DNA of 40,770 nt from Streptomyces sp. SolWspMP-5a-2 (GCF_900091845.1 NZ_FMCI01000005.1:1-40770); one strand, 5' to 3'; numbered from the stretch's first letter, positions 23,609 to 32,331 are shown. Program-made: numbers and translations. The notes: generated by a model from the sequence alone, not told the origin.

Positions 23609-23626
23609 CCCGGCTGTCCCCAGCCC

Positions 23627-23827
23627 GTGAAGGACGCCGCACGCCGACTGGCCGCCGGAGCCACCCGGATCAGCCTCAAGGACCTCTTCGAAGACCTTCG
23701 CCGCCAACTCCCGTACGGCGTCGCCGGGCTGAACAACAACTTCACCGCTCTCTACGCCCGCCGTCTGATCGACGAACACCCCCACTGGGTCGACGCGTTC
23801 GAGCTGCGCCGTCGCCGCGCCGCCTGA
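23627..23827 (+). CDS. small basic protein, 66 aa
   Basis: GTG start at 23627, 18 bases after the MFS gene. The pattern ISLKDLFEDLRRQLPYGVAG, LNNNFTALYARRLID, FELRRRRAA resembles small uncharacterised proteins seen in actinophages and plasmids that carry a GxxLNNNxxxxYAR core; these may be DNA-binding. No TM helix. It sits in the transporter cassette but may be unrelated to it. Confidence 0.65.
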   Translation: MKDAARRLAAGATRISLKDLFEDLRRQLPYGVAGLNNNFTALYARRLIDEHPHWVDAFELRRRRAA

Positions 23828-23876
23828 GACACCCCCTTTCCCTGCCCTGCCGTCCCTCGATACGGAGAATTACCTC

Positions 23877-25121
23877 TTGCCCGCTCGCCCTGTTGTACTT
23901 GTCGTCGCTCCCGGAGATGAGAACTACCGCGGCTACTGCCTTGAGCAGGTCGCCGACGCCTACAGCGTCGTGCTGCTCACCGGCACCGAACCCTCGTGGG
24001 AGAAGCCGCACATCACCGATCACACCGTCGTGGACCTCAGCGATCCTGGTGCGCTGCTGGCAGGGGGCCGGGCCCTGGCCGCACGCCACGACCTCGCCGG
24101 TGTCATGACCTGGGACGAGTGGAGTGTGGTCCCGACCGCCCGACTCGCCCGCCAGCTCGGCTTGTCCACCACCGCACCCGAAGTGATGCACGGGTGCCGC
24201 AACAAGGCCACCGCTCGGTCGCTGTTCGCCCGCCACGGCGTGCCCTCGGCCGCCTCGGTGAGCGTGCGTACCCGCCAAGAGGCCGAAGCCGTCGCCGAAC
24301 GGATCGGCTATCCCGTGGTGCTGAAGCCTGCCTCACACGCGGGTGCCATCGGCGTGCGCCGCGTCGATGACCGTGATCAGCTCACGGCCGCCTACCAGGC
24401 AGCCGAACGGACGGCCAGCCAGGGGACCGAGAGCACCAGCGTCCTCGTCGAGGAGTTCCTCGACGGGCCGGAGATCTCCGTCGAGTGCGTCACCTACCGT
24501 GGCGCCACCACGGTGGTGGCGGTCAACCGGAAGACCCTCAGTCCCCCGCCGCACTTCGAGCAGTTGGCCCACAGCGTGGACGCCGCCGACCCGCTCCGGG
24601 AGCGCGTCGCGCCGGCCGCTCGGGCGGCGATCAACGCCCTCGGCATCACCGACGGCGTCAGCCACATAGAGATGCGCCTCGTCGACGGCAGACCCCGCCT
24701 GATCGAGGTCAACGCCCGCCTGGCCGGAGACATGATCGGCCACCTGGTGCGTCTCGCCACCGGCATCGACCTGCCCCGTGCCGCCGCCGACATCGCCTGC
24801 GACCATGCCCCCGACCTAACGCCCACCAGGTCCTCGGCCGCCGCCATCCGGCTCCTCTACCCGGACACCTCCGGCACCCTCACCCACCTCACCTACGACG
24901 GACCTTGCCCGACGTGGCTGGACCGGCTGCAGTTCCAGCGCCGCACCGGCGACCAGCTCCTCCTCCCCACCGACGGAGGAAACCTGTACACGGGGCGGCT
25001 CGGCTACCTCATCACCACCGCCGCCACCAGCAAGGAGGCGCGTGCACGCGCTCAGCAGGCCGCTCGCGCTGTCACCGCGGTCCTCGACCGGGCCCCCGGC
25101 ACCCGCAGCACCGCGGCGTGA
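23877..25121 (+). CDS. ATP-grasp carboxylate-amine ligase, 414 aa
   Basis: Joins a carboxylate to an amine using ATP through an acyl-phosphate, as in dipeptide (L-amino acid) ligases. N-terminal Rossmann-like part (residues 1-110), then the ATP-grasp fold: NKATARSLFARHGVP (about 109-123), YPVVLKPASHAGAIGV with Lys150, VLVEEFLDGPEISVE (about 189-203), HIEMRLVDG and LIEVNARLAGD (about 263-285) with the metal-binding Glu, Asn and Arg. TTG start at 23877 with GGAG upstream. Its stop overlaps the following MFS gene (GTGA). With two transporters and a HAD gene this looks like a tiny biosynthesis and export cassette; substrates unknown. Confidence 0.85.
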   Translation: MPARPVVLVVAPGDENYRGYCLEQVADAYSVVLLTGTEPSWEKPHITDHTVVDLSDPGALLAGGRALAARHDLAGVMTWDEWSVVPTARLARQLGLSTTAPEVMHGCRNKATARSLFARHGVPSAASVSVRTRQEAEAVAERIGYPVVLKPASHAGAIGVRRVDDRDQLTAAYQAAERTASQGTESTSVLVEEFLDGPEISVECVTYRGATTVVAVNRKTLSPPPHFEQLAHSVDAADPLRERVAPAARAAINALGITDGVSHIEMRLVDGRPRLIEVNARLAGDMIGHLVRLATGIDLPRAAADIACDHAPDLTPTRSSAAAIRLLYPDTSGTLTHLTYDGPCPTWLDRLQFQRRTGDQLLLPTDGGNLYTGRLGYLITTAATSKEARARAQQAARAVTAVLDRAPGTRSTAA

Positions 25122-26265
25122 GCGTGGTGTCTGCGTCCGACCGGCACAGCCGGGCGCTGCTGACCGGGTACTTCCTCGGCCTCGGGGCCATCATGGCGGT
25201 GTGGGGCGCCCGGATGCCCGCCGTGCAACAGGCTGCCCACCTCGGCACGGCAGGGCTGGCCCTGGTCCTGCTGGCCGCCGCCGTCGGCATGGTCGCTGGA
25301 CTGCAGCTCGGAGGCCGCTACGCCCGCCCGGTGCGGCTACCAGCCCAGCTCACCAGTGGGTCCATCGCCCTGGCCGGGTGCCTCGTCCTGGTGGGGCAGG
25401 GCGAGAGCCTGTCCGCGTTGCTGGCGGCGGCTCTCGTGTTCGGTCTCGCGCACGGCGTCCTCGATGTAGCCGACGCTGCGGCCGTCCGCTGCCAGAACGC
25501 CTTCGGCCGGCCCATCATGTCTGGTCTTCACGCCGCATACTCCCTCGGCGCCCTCGCCGGCGCCGCCCTGGCCGCCCTCACCGCCCAGGCCCCGCACAGC
25601 ACACTCTTCACCGCAACAGGCGCCCTCCTGGCCGGGGCCGCTGTCGCAGCGATGCCGGTCACCCGAAGCCTGAGCGGCGCAGACCGCCCCGCAATGCACG
25701 CTGGCGCCGGGAAGCTTTCCCTGCTTCCGTCGCCGGGAAAGCTCTGGCTTCTGGCGCTCTTGTCGCTGCGAGCCTGCTGGACGAGGGAGCCGCCGCTGAC
25801 TGGGCCGTCGTGCACCTGCACACCCTTGGCGCCCCCACGGCCACGAGCGCCACCGCGTTCGCGCTGTACAGCGCGGCCATGGCGGCCGAACGGCTGACCG
25901 GAGACCGGCTCGCCGCTGTCTTCGGCGCCCCGACAGTCGTACGGGCCGGAGCCCTTCTCGCCACGGCCGGACTGACCATCGGCGTCATCGGGAGCAGCAA
26001 CCCACTGGCGCTGGCCGGGTGGGCGGCCTTCGGACTCGGCCTGTCCACCACCGTTTCCTCGCTCATCACCGCGGCCGGAGCCGGAGGCGCCAAGGCCATG
26101 GCCACGGTCACCGCCACCGGCTACCTCGGCCTCCTCGCTGGACCGGCCCTCATCGGCGCCCTGGCCAGCGCCACCACCCTGCCCACGGCCCTGCTGCTGC
26201 CCGCCCTCCTCGCAGCCGCCGTCGCCGCCCTCGCCCACCGCGCCCTGGAGAACACCACCCCTTGA
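25118..26265 (+). pseudogene. MFS transporter gene with a frameshift
   Basis: Frame 1 runs from the GTG at 25118 (overlapping the ligase stop) through the first six helices to about 25750 (GYFLGLGAIMAVWGARMPAV, HAAYSLGALAGAALAALTAQ). The second half (LLDEGAAADWAVVHLHTLGA onward, helices 7-12) is in the -1 frame, to the stop at 26265. A single missing base near 25753 would give a natural junction (GKLWLLG-ALVAASLLDEG). A GGGAAAG heptamer in the correct phase lies at 25735-25741, so programmed -1 frameshifting is an alternative. The family resembles MFS proteins with an EGAAADW motif. Sequencing error is also possible. Confidence 0.7.
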
Positions 26266-26891
26266 CACCCACCACTGCCCACGCGGGCCTGGACGCCGTC
26301 ATCCTCGACTACAACGGCGTCATCGGCCTGCAACCCACCACCGACCAGTGGCTCCGCCTGGCCCGCACCGCCCTGTGGCCCGAGGACGGCCTCCCCGCCT
26401 TCTAACACGCCTTCTGGACCGCCCGCACCGCCTACGACGCAGGCCACCTCAGCGACCTCGCGTACTGGGCCACGGTCCTCGACCACCACCCCGGCGCTCG
26501 CAGGCTGCGTGAACTCCGCGACGCCGATACCGACATGTGGACGTCCAGCGACGATCACGTCATCGATGTTCTCCACCAGGCCCACGAGTCCGGGCTGCCG
26601 CTGGTCTTGCTGTCGAACGCACCCCGCCACCTCAGCGATGTCCTCGACCGCCGCCCGTGGCGCCGCCTGATGACCCACGCCTTCTACTCGGCCCGGCTCC
26701 AGGTCTGCAAACCCGACCCGGCCACCTACCAGCACGCGATGAACGCCACCGGCGCCGCAGACCCCGACCGCGTCCTCTTCGTGGACGACCGAGACGACAA
26801 CTGCCATGCAGCCCGCCACCTGGGCCTGCGCACCCTGCACTACACCGGCCACCCCACCGACCTCGCAGCCGCCCTGCAGCCCCCGAACTGA
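26262..26891 (+). pseudogene. HAD-family hydrolase gene with an in-frame stop
   Basis: TTG at 26262 overlaps the MFS stop (TTGA). Motif I is DAVILDYNGVIG (Asn at the position of the usual second Asp), motif II VLLSNAPRH, Lys in motif III (CKPDPATY), motif IV VLFVDDRDDN. A TAA at 26403-26405 interrupts the frame at residue 48 (GLPAF-stop-HAFWTARTAYDAGHLSDLAYW), although the family pattern continues in the same frame. A downstream GTG or ATG could make only a cap/core fragment without motif I. Probably a phosphatase of the ligase cassette, now inactive unless the stop is a sequence error. Confidence 0.7.
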
Positions 26892-26918
26892 CCCGCTTCC
26901 TCCCCCCTCAGGATTTCA

Positions 26919-27785
26919 GTGCCCCACGACGACCACGACACCATCGACGGCGACGTCTACGTCTCCCCACGCCACCTGGCCCGCTCCACCGCGGTCAGCG
27001 ACCCCGGCCTTGACCCGCTGCGCGACCTCGGCTGGGACCTGCACCACGACCACCTCGGCAACGCCTACCTCACGGCCCCCGACGGCAAGGTCCGCCTCGG
27101 CTACCTCCCCGAAGGCGACGACGACGGACTGTGGCGCATCAACGCCTACAAGGACGCCTTCGGACCACCGGCCTGGGGCGTCTGCTTCAACGACAGCGCG
27201 CCCACGGAGTTCGTCACTGCCTTCACCACCGCCCTCGCCGAGGCGTACCGGCAGGGCCCAGACCGCTACCTTGCCCGCCCGCTTGCCGGAAGCACCGACC
27301 GTGACCCGTTCCAGGCCGTTGACCCGCTCATCAACCGAGGCTGGTGCTTCGACCGCCCGGATCTGAGGACCTTCGCCATCACCGCACCCGACGGGCTCGC
27401 CACGCTGGAATACACCACCGGCGACCTCGACCCGGCGATCGAGCTGGAAACCCGCGACGCGCGCTGGCACCTGTGGGCCGGCACCTCCTCAGCTCGGCCC
27501 TACTGGTACGCCACGGCCAGCACCGACACCCCCGCAGCCCTTCTGCGAGCTGTGACCGAGGCCGTGGCCGACCCCGCACCCCTGCCTCGATGGCGGGACG
27601 ACACTTCCAGCTACGTCAAGGACCACGCCCAGACTTCCCCGATCCACCCGCCCTCTCCGCCGACGCCCACCCCGCTCGACGTCCGGCGGGCCGCAGCGTC
27701 CCGCCGCCCGGCCGCGCTTCCCGCGGCCAGCGTTCCGCGCTGGAGCACCACCAGCCGACATGCCCTGCCCGGCCAACGCCGCTGA
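26919..27785 (+). CDS. DUF317 protein with two repeats, 288 aa
   Basis: GTG at 26919 with AGGA 5 bases upstream. Two DUF317 repeats: about 12-108 (DVYVSPRHLARSTA, NAYLTAPDGKVRLGYLPEG, WGVCFNDSAPTEFVTAFTTA) and about 125-215 (PLINRGWCFDRPD, FAITAPDGLATLEYTTGDL, WYATASTDTPAALLRAVTEA). DUF317 proteins are abundant on Streptomyces plasmids and have no established function. The last 70 residues are Pro/Arg-rich. It is the best preserved of four DUF317 loci in the window. Confidence 0.85.
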   Translation: MPHDDHDTIDGDVYVSPRHLARSTAVSDPGLDPLRDLGWDLHHDHLGNAYLTAPDGKVRLGYLPEGDDDGLWRINAYKDAFGPPAWGVCFNDSAPTEFVTAFTTALAEAYRQGPDRYLARPLAGSTDRDPFQAVDPLINRGWCFDRPDLRTFAITAPDGLATLEYTTGDLDPAIELETRDARWHLWAGTSSARPYWYATASTDTPAALLRAVTEAVADPAPLPRWRDDTSSYVKDHAQTSPIHPPSPPTPTPLDVRRAAASRRPAALPAASVPRWSTTSRHALPGQRR

Positions 27786-27813
27786 CTCCACTCAACTCCG
27801 ACCGGAGACCCTC

Positions 27814-28302
27814 GTGTCCCTGCAGGCTCCCGAGTTCTTCACCGAGCTGTGCCTTCCTTTCCACGAGCACGCCGTCGTGGGCAACACCTACTACGCCGCC
27901 CCCGTGCCGGGCACGCCGCTGCGTTTGCGGATTGACTTCACCCGCACCATCCACGCGGACACCTACGGCGGGCTGCGTGTCGCAGTCGTCCACCCGGAAC
28001 GCGGGGAGATCGACGCGGTGGCACTCAGCTTCGTGGACCACGGAACCTTCCACCGCCGCGACGAAGCCACCAACACCCCTCCGAACACCAAGCAGTACGG
28101 CACCTTCGGCACCTACCACCGCCCCGGCCGCCCCCCGTGGGACGGAGCCGTCACCACCGGGCTGCGCGACGCCATCGAGCAGTACACGGCCGTCTGGTTC
28201 CCCGGCGCCTGGGCTGCCTCCGCGCCCAAGCGTGCGGCCAGCCCCACGTCGCGCAGCACTCCAGCTCCGCCGACCGTCCCCGCCGGGGCCCGCACCCGCT
28301 GA
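27814..28302 (+). CDS. hypothetical protein, 162 aa
   Basis: GTG at 27814 with GGAGA upstream; an ATG at 27760 in the same frame overlaps the DUF317 gene and lacks a site. Residues 1-125 are a compact, probably beta-rich domain (LRLRIDFTRTIHADTYGGLR, GEIDAVALSFVDHGTFHRRD, YGTFGTYHRPGRPPWDGAVT) with a final helix (GLRDAIEQYTAVWFPGA). Tail Pro/Ala/Arg-rich. It sits between two DUF317 loci, in an arrangement suggesting a shared accessory role. Family not recognised. Confidence 0.65.
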   Translation: MSLQAPEFFTELCLPFHEHAVVGNTYYAAPVPGTPLRLRIDFTRTIHADTYGGLRVAVVHPERGEIDAVALSFVDHGTFHRRDEATNTPPNTKQYGTFGTYHRPGRPPWDGAVTTGLRDAIEQYTAVWFPGAWAASAPKRAASPTSRSTPAPPTVPAGARTR

Positions 28303-28349
28303 GCCTCGTCCCGATCCCCGCGCCACCTACTCAGCAGGAGCATCTCCTC

Positions 28350-28875
28350 GTGTTGCCCGACCCACCACGCGACCCCTTCAACAATCTCGACCCTGTCCAG
28401 ACCTGAGAGTTCTCCCGCGTCACCTCGCCGGCCCCGGCCAGGCAGACCTGGAGACGATCTGGGCCTTCCCCTTCGACGACGGATGGCACCTTGTACACGC
28501 CGCTCCTCACCCACGGCTGGAGCCACAGCGTCAAAACGGACGGTACGCAGACCTTTCTGCCACCAGAGGGCCTTGGCGGTGTGCGTCACCGGTACGCCAC
28601 CACTGGGTCCGACGGTCCGGGTCTGGCGGGCCTGGGGCGGATACCCGAGCGAGCCGCACTGGCAGGCCCAGTTCTCTGCCGGCGCGCCCACCACCCTCGC
28701 TGCGGCTTTCACCGCCTCGCTGATCTCCACCGAACCGCTGCATCGGGCCGTGAAGCAGATCCCGTTCCACACTCGTCGTCACCTCTACGTCGCACCGGCT
28801 GCAACCCCGCAGCCGCCCAGCCATCTGCCGCCCGCTCTGCCGTCCGCACCCCACCCCGCCGGCCGCGCCCGCTGA
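28350..28875 (+). pseudogene. DUF317 gene broken by several frameshifts
   Basis: AGGAG and a GTG at 28350 start MLPDPPRDPFNNLDPVQT, which stops at 28404. The DUF317 pattern then continues in other frames: VLPRHLAGPGQADLETIWAF and DDGWHLV (28408-28497), TPLLTHGWSHSVKTDGTQTF (about 28497-28560), then VTGTPPLGPTVRVWRAWGGY and AGAPTTLAAAFTASLI to a stop at 28875. At least three frame changes are needed to join a single repeat, so it is decayed or the sequence here has several indel errors. Confidence 0.65.
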
Positions 28876-28908
28876 CCTCCCCCGACCGATCAAGGAGTCC
28901 CCTTCCTC

Positions 28909-29928
28909 GTGCACGCACATCTCGTCCGATCCGCCGCCGCCATCGCCGTCGCCGCGGCCGGCACCCTCACCTGGGCACCGGCCGCGAGTGCCGAGCCCAC
29001 CGAACCGACCCCCTCAGCCTCCGCCGCCGAGACTCCGGCCGCGGACGCGGGCAGCGTCGAGATCACCACCAGGGACACAGCCGGAGACGCCCTGCCCGGC
29101 GCAGTGTTCCTGCTGCTCGACTCCGCCGCCCAGGAAGCCGGACACGGGAAGACCGACGCACAGGGAAAGCTGACCTTCTCCGACCTCGCGCCCGGCGTCT
29201 ACCGGCTCAAGGAGACGGCCTCCGGCAGCCCGCTGCACGAGGTCGTCGCCGACCAGGACGTCATCGTCACCCCGGGCGCGACCACCCGGCTGACGATCAC
29301 CGATCCGTTCAAGGCCGCCAAGGTCCTCCTGCAGGCCAAGGACGACAAGACCGGCAAGCTCCTGCCCGGCGCGACCGTGAACATCGGCACCGGCAGCTCG
29401 ACGCTGCTCATTCTGACCACGGGAGCTAAGGGCACGGCCTCCGGAGAGCTGCCCATGTCGAGCCGGAAGGCCCAGTTCTGGGTCAAGGAGATCAAAGCCC
29501 CTGCCGGCTACGACCTGTACAAGCCCACCAAGACGTTCACCGCTGGTCCCGGCGACCCGGTGACCGTGACCGTCACCAACGCCAAGACCACCACGACCCC
29601 GAAGCCCGAACCCTCGGGTAAGCCCACGCACACGCCCACCGACACCCCCTCCTCCAGCCCAGGCAAGCCGAACAGCGGTACGGACAGGGCCACGCCGTCC
29701 GCGTCGGATAGCGACACACCGGAAACCGACACCTCCGCCATCGCCGCCACCCCGGTCGGCGACTCCACACCGAAGACGCCGGCGGGCTCTCTCGCTCACA
29801 CCGGTGCTGACGCGACGCTGTGGCTGATCGGCGGCGCGGCCGTTCTGATCGCGGCCGGTGGAGGCGCCCTCGCCGTGGCACGCCGCAGTCGCACCGACAG
29901 CCACACAGAAGACAACACCGGGAGCTGA
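28909..29928 (+). CDS. sortase-anchored surface protein with two SpaA-like domains, 339 aa
   Basis: GTG start at 28909 with AGGAG upstream. Signal peptide (about 1-28, cleaved near ASA-EP). Two Cna-B/SpaA prealbumin-like domains at about 48-130 (SVEITTRDTAGDALPGAVFL, GKLTFSDLAPGVYRLKETAS) and 135-224 (AKVLLQAKDDKTGKLLPGAT, FWVKEIKAPAGYDLY); the KxAPxGY ending is typical. A Pro/Thr/Ser-rich stalk (225-290) leads to LAHTG (295-299), a TM helix (about 303-324) and a basic tail: a class E sortase signal (LAxTG). It would be attached to peptidoglycan and could act as an adhesin or stalk on donor cells. No sortase gene in the window. Confidence 0.88.
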   Translation: MHAHLVRSAAAIAVAAAGTLTWAPAASAEPTEPTPSASAAETPAADAGSVEITTRDTAGDALPGAVFLLLDSAAQEAGHGKTDAQGKLTFSDLAPGVYRLKETASGSPLHEVVADQDVIVTPGATTRLTITDPFKAAKVLLQAKDDKTGKLLPGATVNIGTGSSTLLILTTGAKGTASGELPMSSRKAQFWVKEIKAPAGYDLYKPTKTFTAGPGDPVTVTVTNAKTTTTPKPEPSGKPTHTPTDTPSSSPGKPNSGTDRATPSASDSDTPETDTSAIAATPVGDSTPKTPAGSLAHTGADATLWLIGGAAVLIAAGGGALAVARRSRTDSHTEDNTGS

Positions 29929-30059
29929 CCGCACCCACCCTTCTTCACTACACGGAGCCCCCGCAGCCCTAGCTGGACACGCTGTTCGCGACCGCCAACA
30001 GCGTCCTCCTGGATGTGGGGGCCTCGGTGTTTGTGAACCGCCCCTCTGCAATCGAATGT

Positions 30060-30404
30060 GTGAGCGATACCCCGTCCTATCTGGAACTGCTGCAGTTCAC
30101 GCGCCGCGTGGTCGAGCAGCAGGCGCGGGCGAGCCTTCGGCAGCTAGACCGGTGGATCGCGGACGAGGAGCGTCGCGAGGCCGAGCGACGGCAGGCCGAG
30201 GAGCAGCGACTGCCGCCCCCGGAGTGGCTGATCGAGCGGGGCCTTGACCGGAGCAGCCTGGTGGCGGTGCGCACGGGGGACTGCTGGGACCCGGGTAAGC
30301 GCCAGATGGCGGCGACGCGGGAGCAGGCACGCGACGCGATACGTCAGCAGGTTCCGGCGTGCTCGAAGTGTCGGCCGGACACGTGGCTGGGCCTGCTGGA
30401 GTAG
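30060..30404 (+). CDS. DUF6233 protein, 114 aa
   Basis: Begins with a basic helix (SYLELLQFTRRVVEQQARAS and RQLDRWIADEERREAERRQA), then PPPEWLIERGL, VRTGDCWDPGKRQMAATREQ and the ending VPACSKCRPDTWLGLLE, matching the DUF6233 pattern as I know it from Streptomyces. The three conserved Cys (GDCW, CSKC) may bind zinc. I favour the GTG at 30060 because family members start just before a SDTPS-like segment, but a GTG at 30015 is in frame; neither has a good ribosome site. The 131 bases after the SpaA gene hold nothing else I can support. Confidence 0.7.
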   Translation: MSDTPSYLELLQFTRRVVEQQARASLRQLDRWIADEERREAERRQAEEQRLPPPEWLIERGLDRSSLVAVRTGDCWDPGKRQMAATREQARDAIRQQVPACSKCRPDTWLGLLE

Positions 30405-30446
30405 TCCGGCGCGCGGGCGGTCCGGGCGGCGTTTGAGGGTGGCGGG

Positions 30447-31319
30447 GTGGAGTTCCCTGTCGACGTCGCCCTGGCCGAGCTGGTGTCGCAACTGCCGACC
30501 GGGCCGCGCTGGTGGTATGAAGTGAAGCTCGACGGTCACCGGACAGTTTTGTGGCGGCTGGCTGAGACGGTTCGACTTCAAGCGCGGTCGGGTCGGGACG
30601 TGACGACGCCCTGGATGGATCTTGCCGTGGCGGGGATGGCCCTGCCGCCTGGTGTCGTCCTGGACGGCGAGGCAGTCGTCGTGGTTGACGGGCAGGTGTC
30701 GTTCGAGGCCGCTCAGGCTCGGGCGGCTTCCTCGCCTGCACGGTCGCGGGAGCTGGCGGCGCGGCACCCTGCGCTGCTCATCGTGTGGGACGTTTTGTCG
30801 TTGCCCACCGGGGACGTGAGGGGTCGTCCGTATGAGGAGCGGCGCGCCTTGATGCTGGACATGGTGGCCGGGCTGCCGGAGGGGTCGCCAATTCAGGCAG
30901 TGTCGGCGACGGAAGACGTGGAGGTCGCCCGGGTTTGGTACGAGACGCTGACCGGCTCCGGTGTGGAGGGGGTGGTGGCGAAGTCGGGGCGGTCGCCGTA
31001 CCGGGCGGGTCGGTCGTCGTCGTGGAAGAAGGTCAGACACGCGGAGACGATCGACGCGGAGGTGGTGGGGTTCACGGGGGCGGCGGGTCGGCCGCGGGCG
31101 CTGGCGGTGCGGTTGCCTGACGGCCGTGTTGCATTGTCTCAGCGGCTCGGGGCGCAGCTGGCCGCGCGGGTCGCGGCGGCGCTGGTGGCCGTTGCTCCGG
31201 CCGCGCAAGGTCGGGCGGCTGGGGGCGAGTCGTTCACGGCGGCGGAGTCCGGACTGCTCGTCGAGGTGCTGGCGGGGACGACGAGGCATGCCGTGGTCAC
31301 CGTGACGCGCGTGCGGTGA
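30447..31319 (+). CDS. minimal ATP-dependent DNA ligase (LigC-like), 290 aa
   Basis: Seals nicks in DNA through a covalent enzyme-AMP. Motif I EVKLDGHR with nucleophile Lys27; motif III LDGEAVVV (about 72-79); motif IV VEGVVAKSG (about 173-181); motif V SSWKKVRH (about 191-198); then an OB-fold-like C-terminal part (DAEVVGFTGAAG). Size fits LigC-type or ligase-domain-only proteins, without the polymerase or nuclease domains of LigD. GTG start at 30447, 42 bases after the DUF6233 gene. A role in repairing or circularising transferred DNA is plausible but unproven. Confidence 0.8.
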   Translation: MEFPVDVALAELVSQLPTGPRWWYEVKLDGHRTVLWRLAETVRLQARSGRDVTTPWMDLAVAGMALPPGVVLDGEAVVVVDGQVSFEAAQARAASSPARSRELAARHPALLIVWDVLSLPTGDVRGRPYEERRALMLDMVAGLPEGSPIQAVSATEDVEVARVWYETLTGSGVEGVVAKSGRSPYRAGRSSSWKKVRHAETIDAEVVGFTGAAGRPRALAVRLPDGRVALSQRLGAQLAARVAAALVAVAPAAQGRAAGGESFTAAESGLLVEVLAGTTRHAVVTVTRVR

Positions 31320-31481
31320 GCTGCCGCGGACGAATCGGGAGGAATAGCTGGCCTTCAGCTCGGCGAAGGACCGCGGGTCCCAGCGCACGAACTCCTCGCT
31401 CCGGCGTGGGTGTGGGCACGCCACCTCTGAGCTGGGGCTCCGTTATCCACGAACGCGCGGACACCTCGTTACGCTGCGACC

Positions 31482-32213
31482 GTGACCGAGCCCTCCCCGC
31501 TGCCAGGCGACCCCTCCGAGCTACACCTGCGCATCTCCTACGACGACGGACTCTGGGACACTCCCCAGGCGGACACGCTGGAGTGCTGGAACGTGGCCGT
31601 CCTGCACCGCCGACGCGCTCATGGTGAACATCACGAGCCGGTCAGCTCCAGCGGGTGTACGACTGCTGATTGCTCCTCGTGCACGGTCGAGGACGTAGTC
31701 GTCGGCTCCATGACGTTCTACCGGGTGCACCTCGACCGGGGCCGCAACGCCTACTGGGCCATGGAGGAGGACTCGGAGGAACTGTACGAGACCGCGCAGG
31801 TCCTCCTTGATCCCGAGACGGGTTCTTTCACCGACGAAGTCAGCGAACAGTTGGAGTACGTCGGCTCAGCGCTGCTCGTCATGAATCGCGTGACGCTGGA
31901 TCCGCCATGGCGCGGGCACGGCCTGGCGGCCGTGCTTGCCTGCGAGGTGATCACCCGGCTCATGGCCGGCTGCCGGGCCGTAGCCTGTTCGCCCGGCATC
32001 ACCGATCTCAGGAGCCAGCGGCTGACGGCCAGAGCCGAGTGGGACCGCGTGAACGCCAAAATCGCCCAGGGGTGGGAGAGCCTGGGTTTCCGTCCCTACC
32101 GGGACAATGTTTATCTTCTATCTCCCGCCTCGCAGGATCTTGAGGAGCAGCGCGGCGCATTGCGCAGACATCTTGCCGAACTCGGTGGTTCCTGGCGGGC
32201 GGGCGCTTCCTGA
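31482..32213 (+). CDS. GNAT-like acetyltransferase family protein, 243 aa
   Basis: GTG start at 31482 after a 162-base gap in which I see no clear gene. The core resembles a GNAT acyl-CoA-binding segment: LVMNRVTLDPPWRGHGLAAV, LACEVITRLMAGCRAVACSP, and a later GWESLGFRPYRDNVYLL, corresponding to strand 4, the pyrophosphate loop (here R.G.GLAA) and strand 5. The N-terminal 100 residues are acidic and poorly conserved, with a Cys-rich loop (GCTTADCSSC). Acceptor unknown. Last plus-strand gene before the kinase island. Confidence 0.6.
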   Translation: MTEPSPLPGDPSELHLRISYDDGLWDTPQADTLECWNVAVLHRRRAHGEHHEPVSSSGCTTADCSSCTVEDVVVGSMTFYRVHLDRGRNAYWAMEEDSEELYETAQVLLDPETGSFTDEVSEQLEYVGSALLVMNRVTLDPPWRGHGLAAVLACEVITRLMAGCRAVACSPGITDLRSQRLTARAEWDRVNAKIAQGWESLGFRPYRDNVYLLSPASQDLEEQRGALRRHLAELGGSWRAGAS

Positions 32214-32331
32214 CCAGCCCGCCAGCGCGTGAGGCGAGCTGCCTGCTAACCCAGCGCCCCTCTCGATCCGCGGGCAGCCGCGACGGCTGGCATCCGCTCA
32301 GTGGGTAAACGCGTGGTCGCAGCCCGCAGGA

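Noticed and set aside
30144..31424. A 426-codon minus-strand frame across the DNA ligase
   Set aside because: The plus strand carries all ligase motifs. The frame's first 25 residues (FVRWDPRSFAELKASYSSRF region, 31350-31424) lie in the gap upstream and look somewhat protein-like, so a small gene remnant there cannot be excluded, but I cannot name it.
32270..32300. CAGCCG-CGA-CGGCTG hairpin between the GNAT-like and kinase genes
   Set aside because: Only 6 bp with a 3-base loop and no T-tract; such stems occur by chance at this base composition, so I do not call a terminator.
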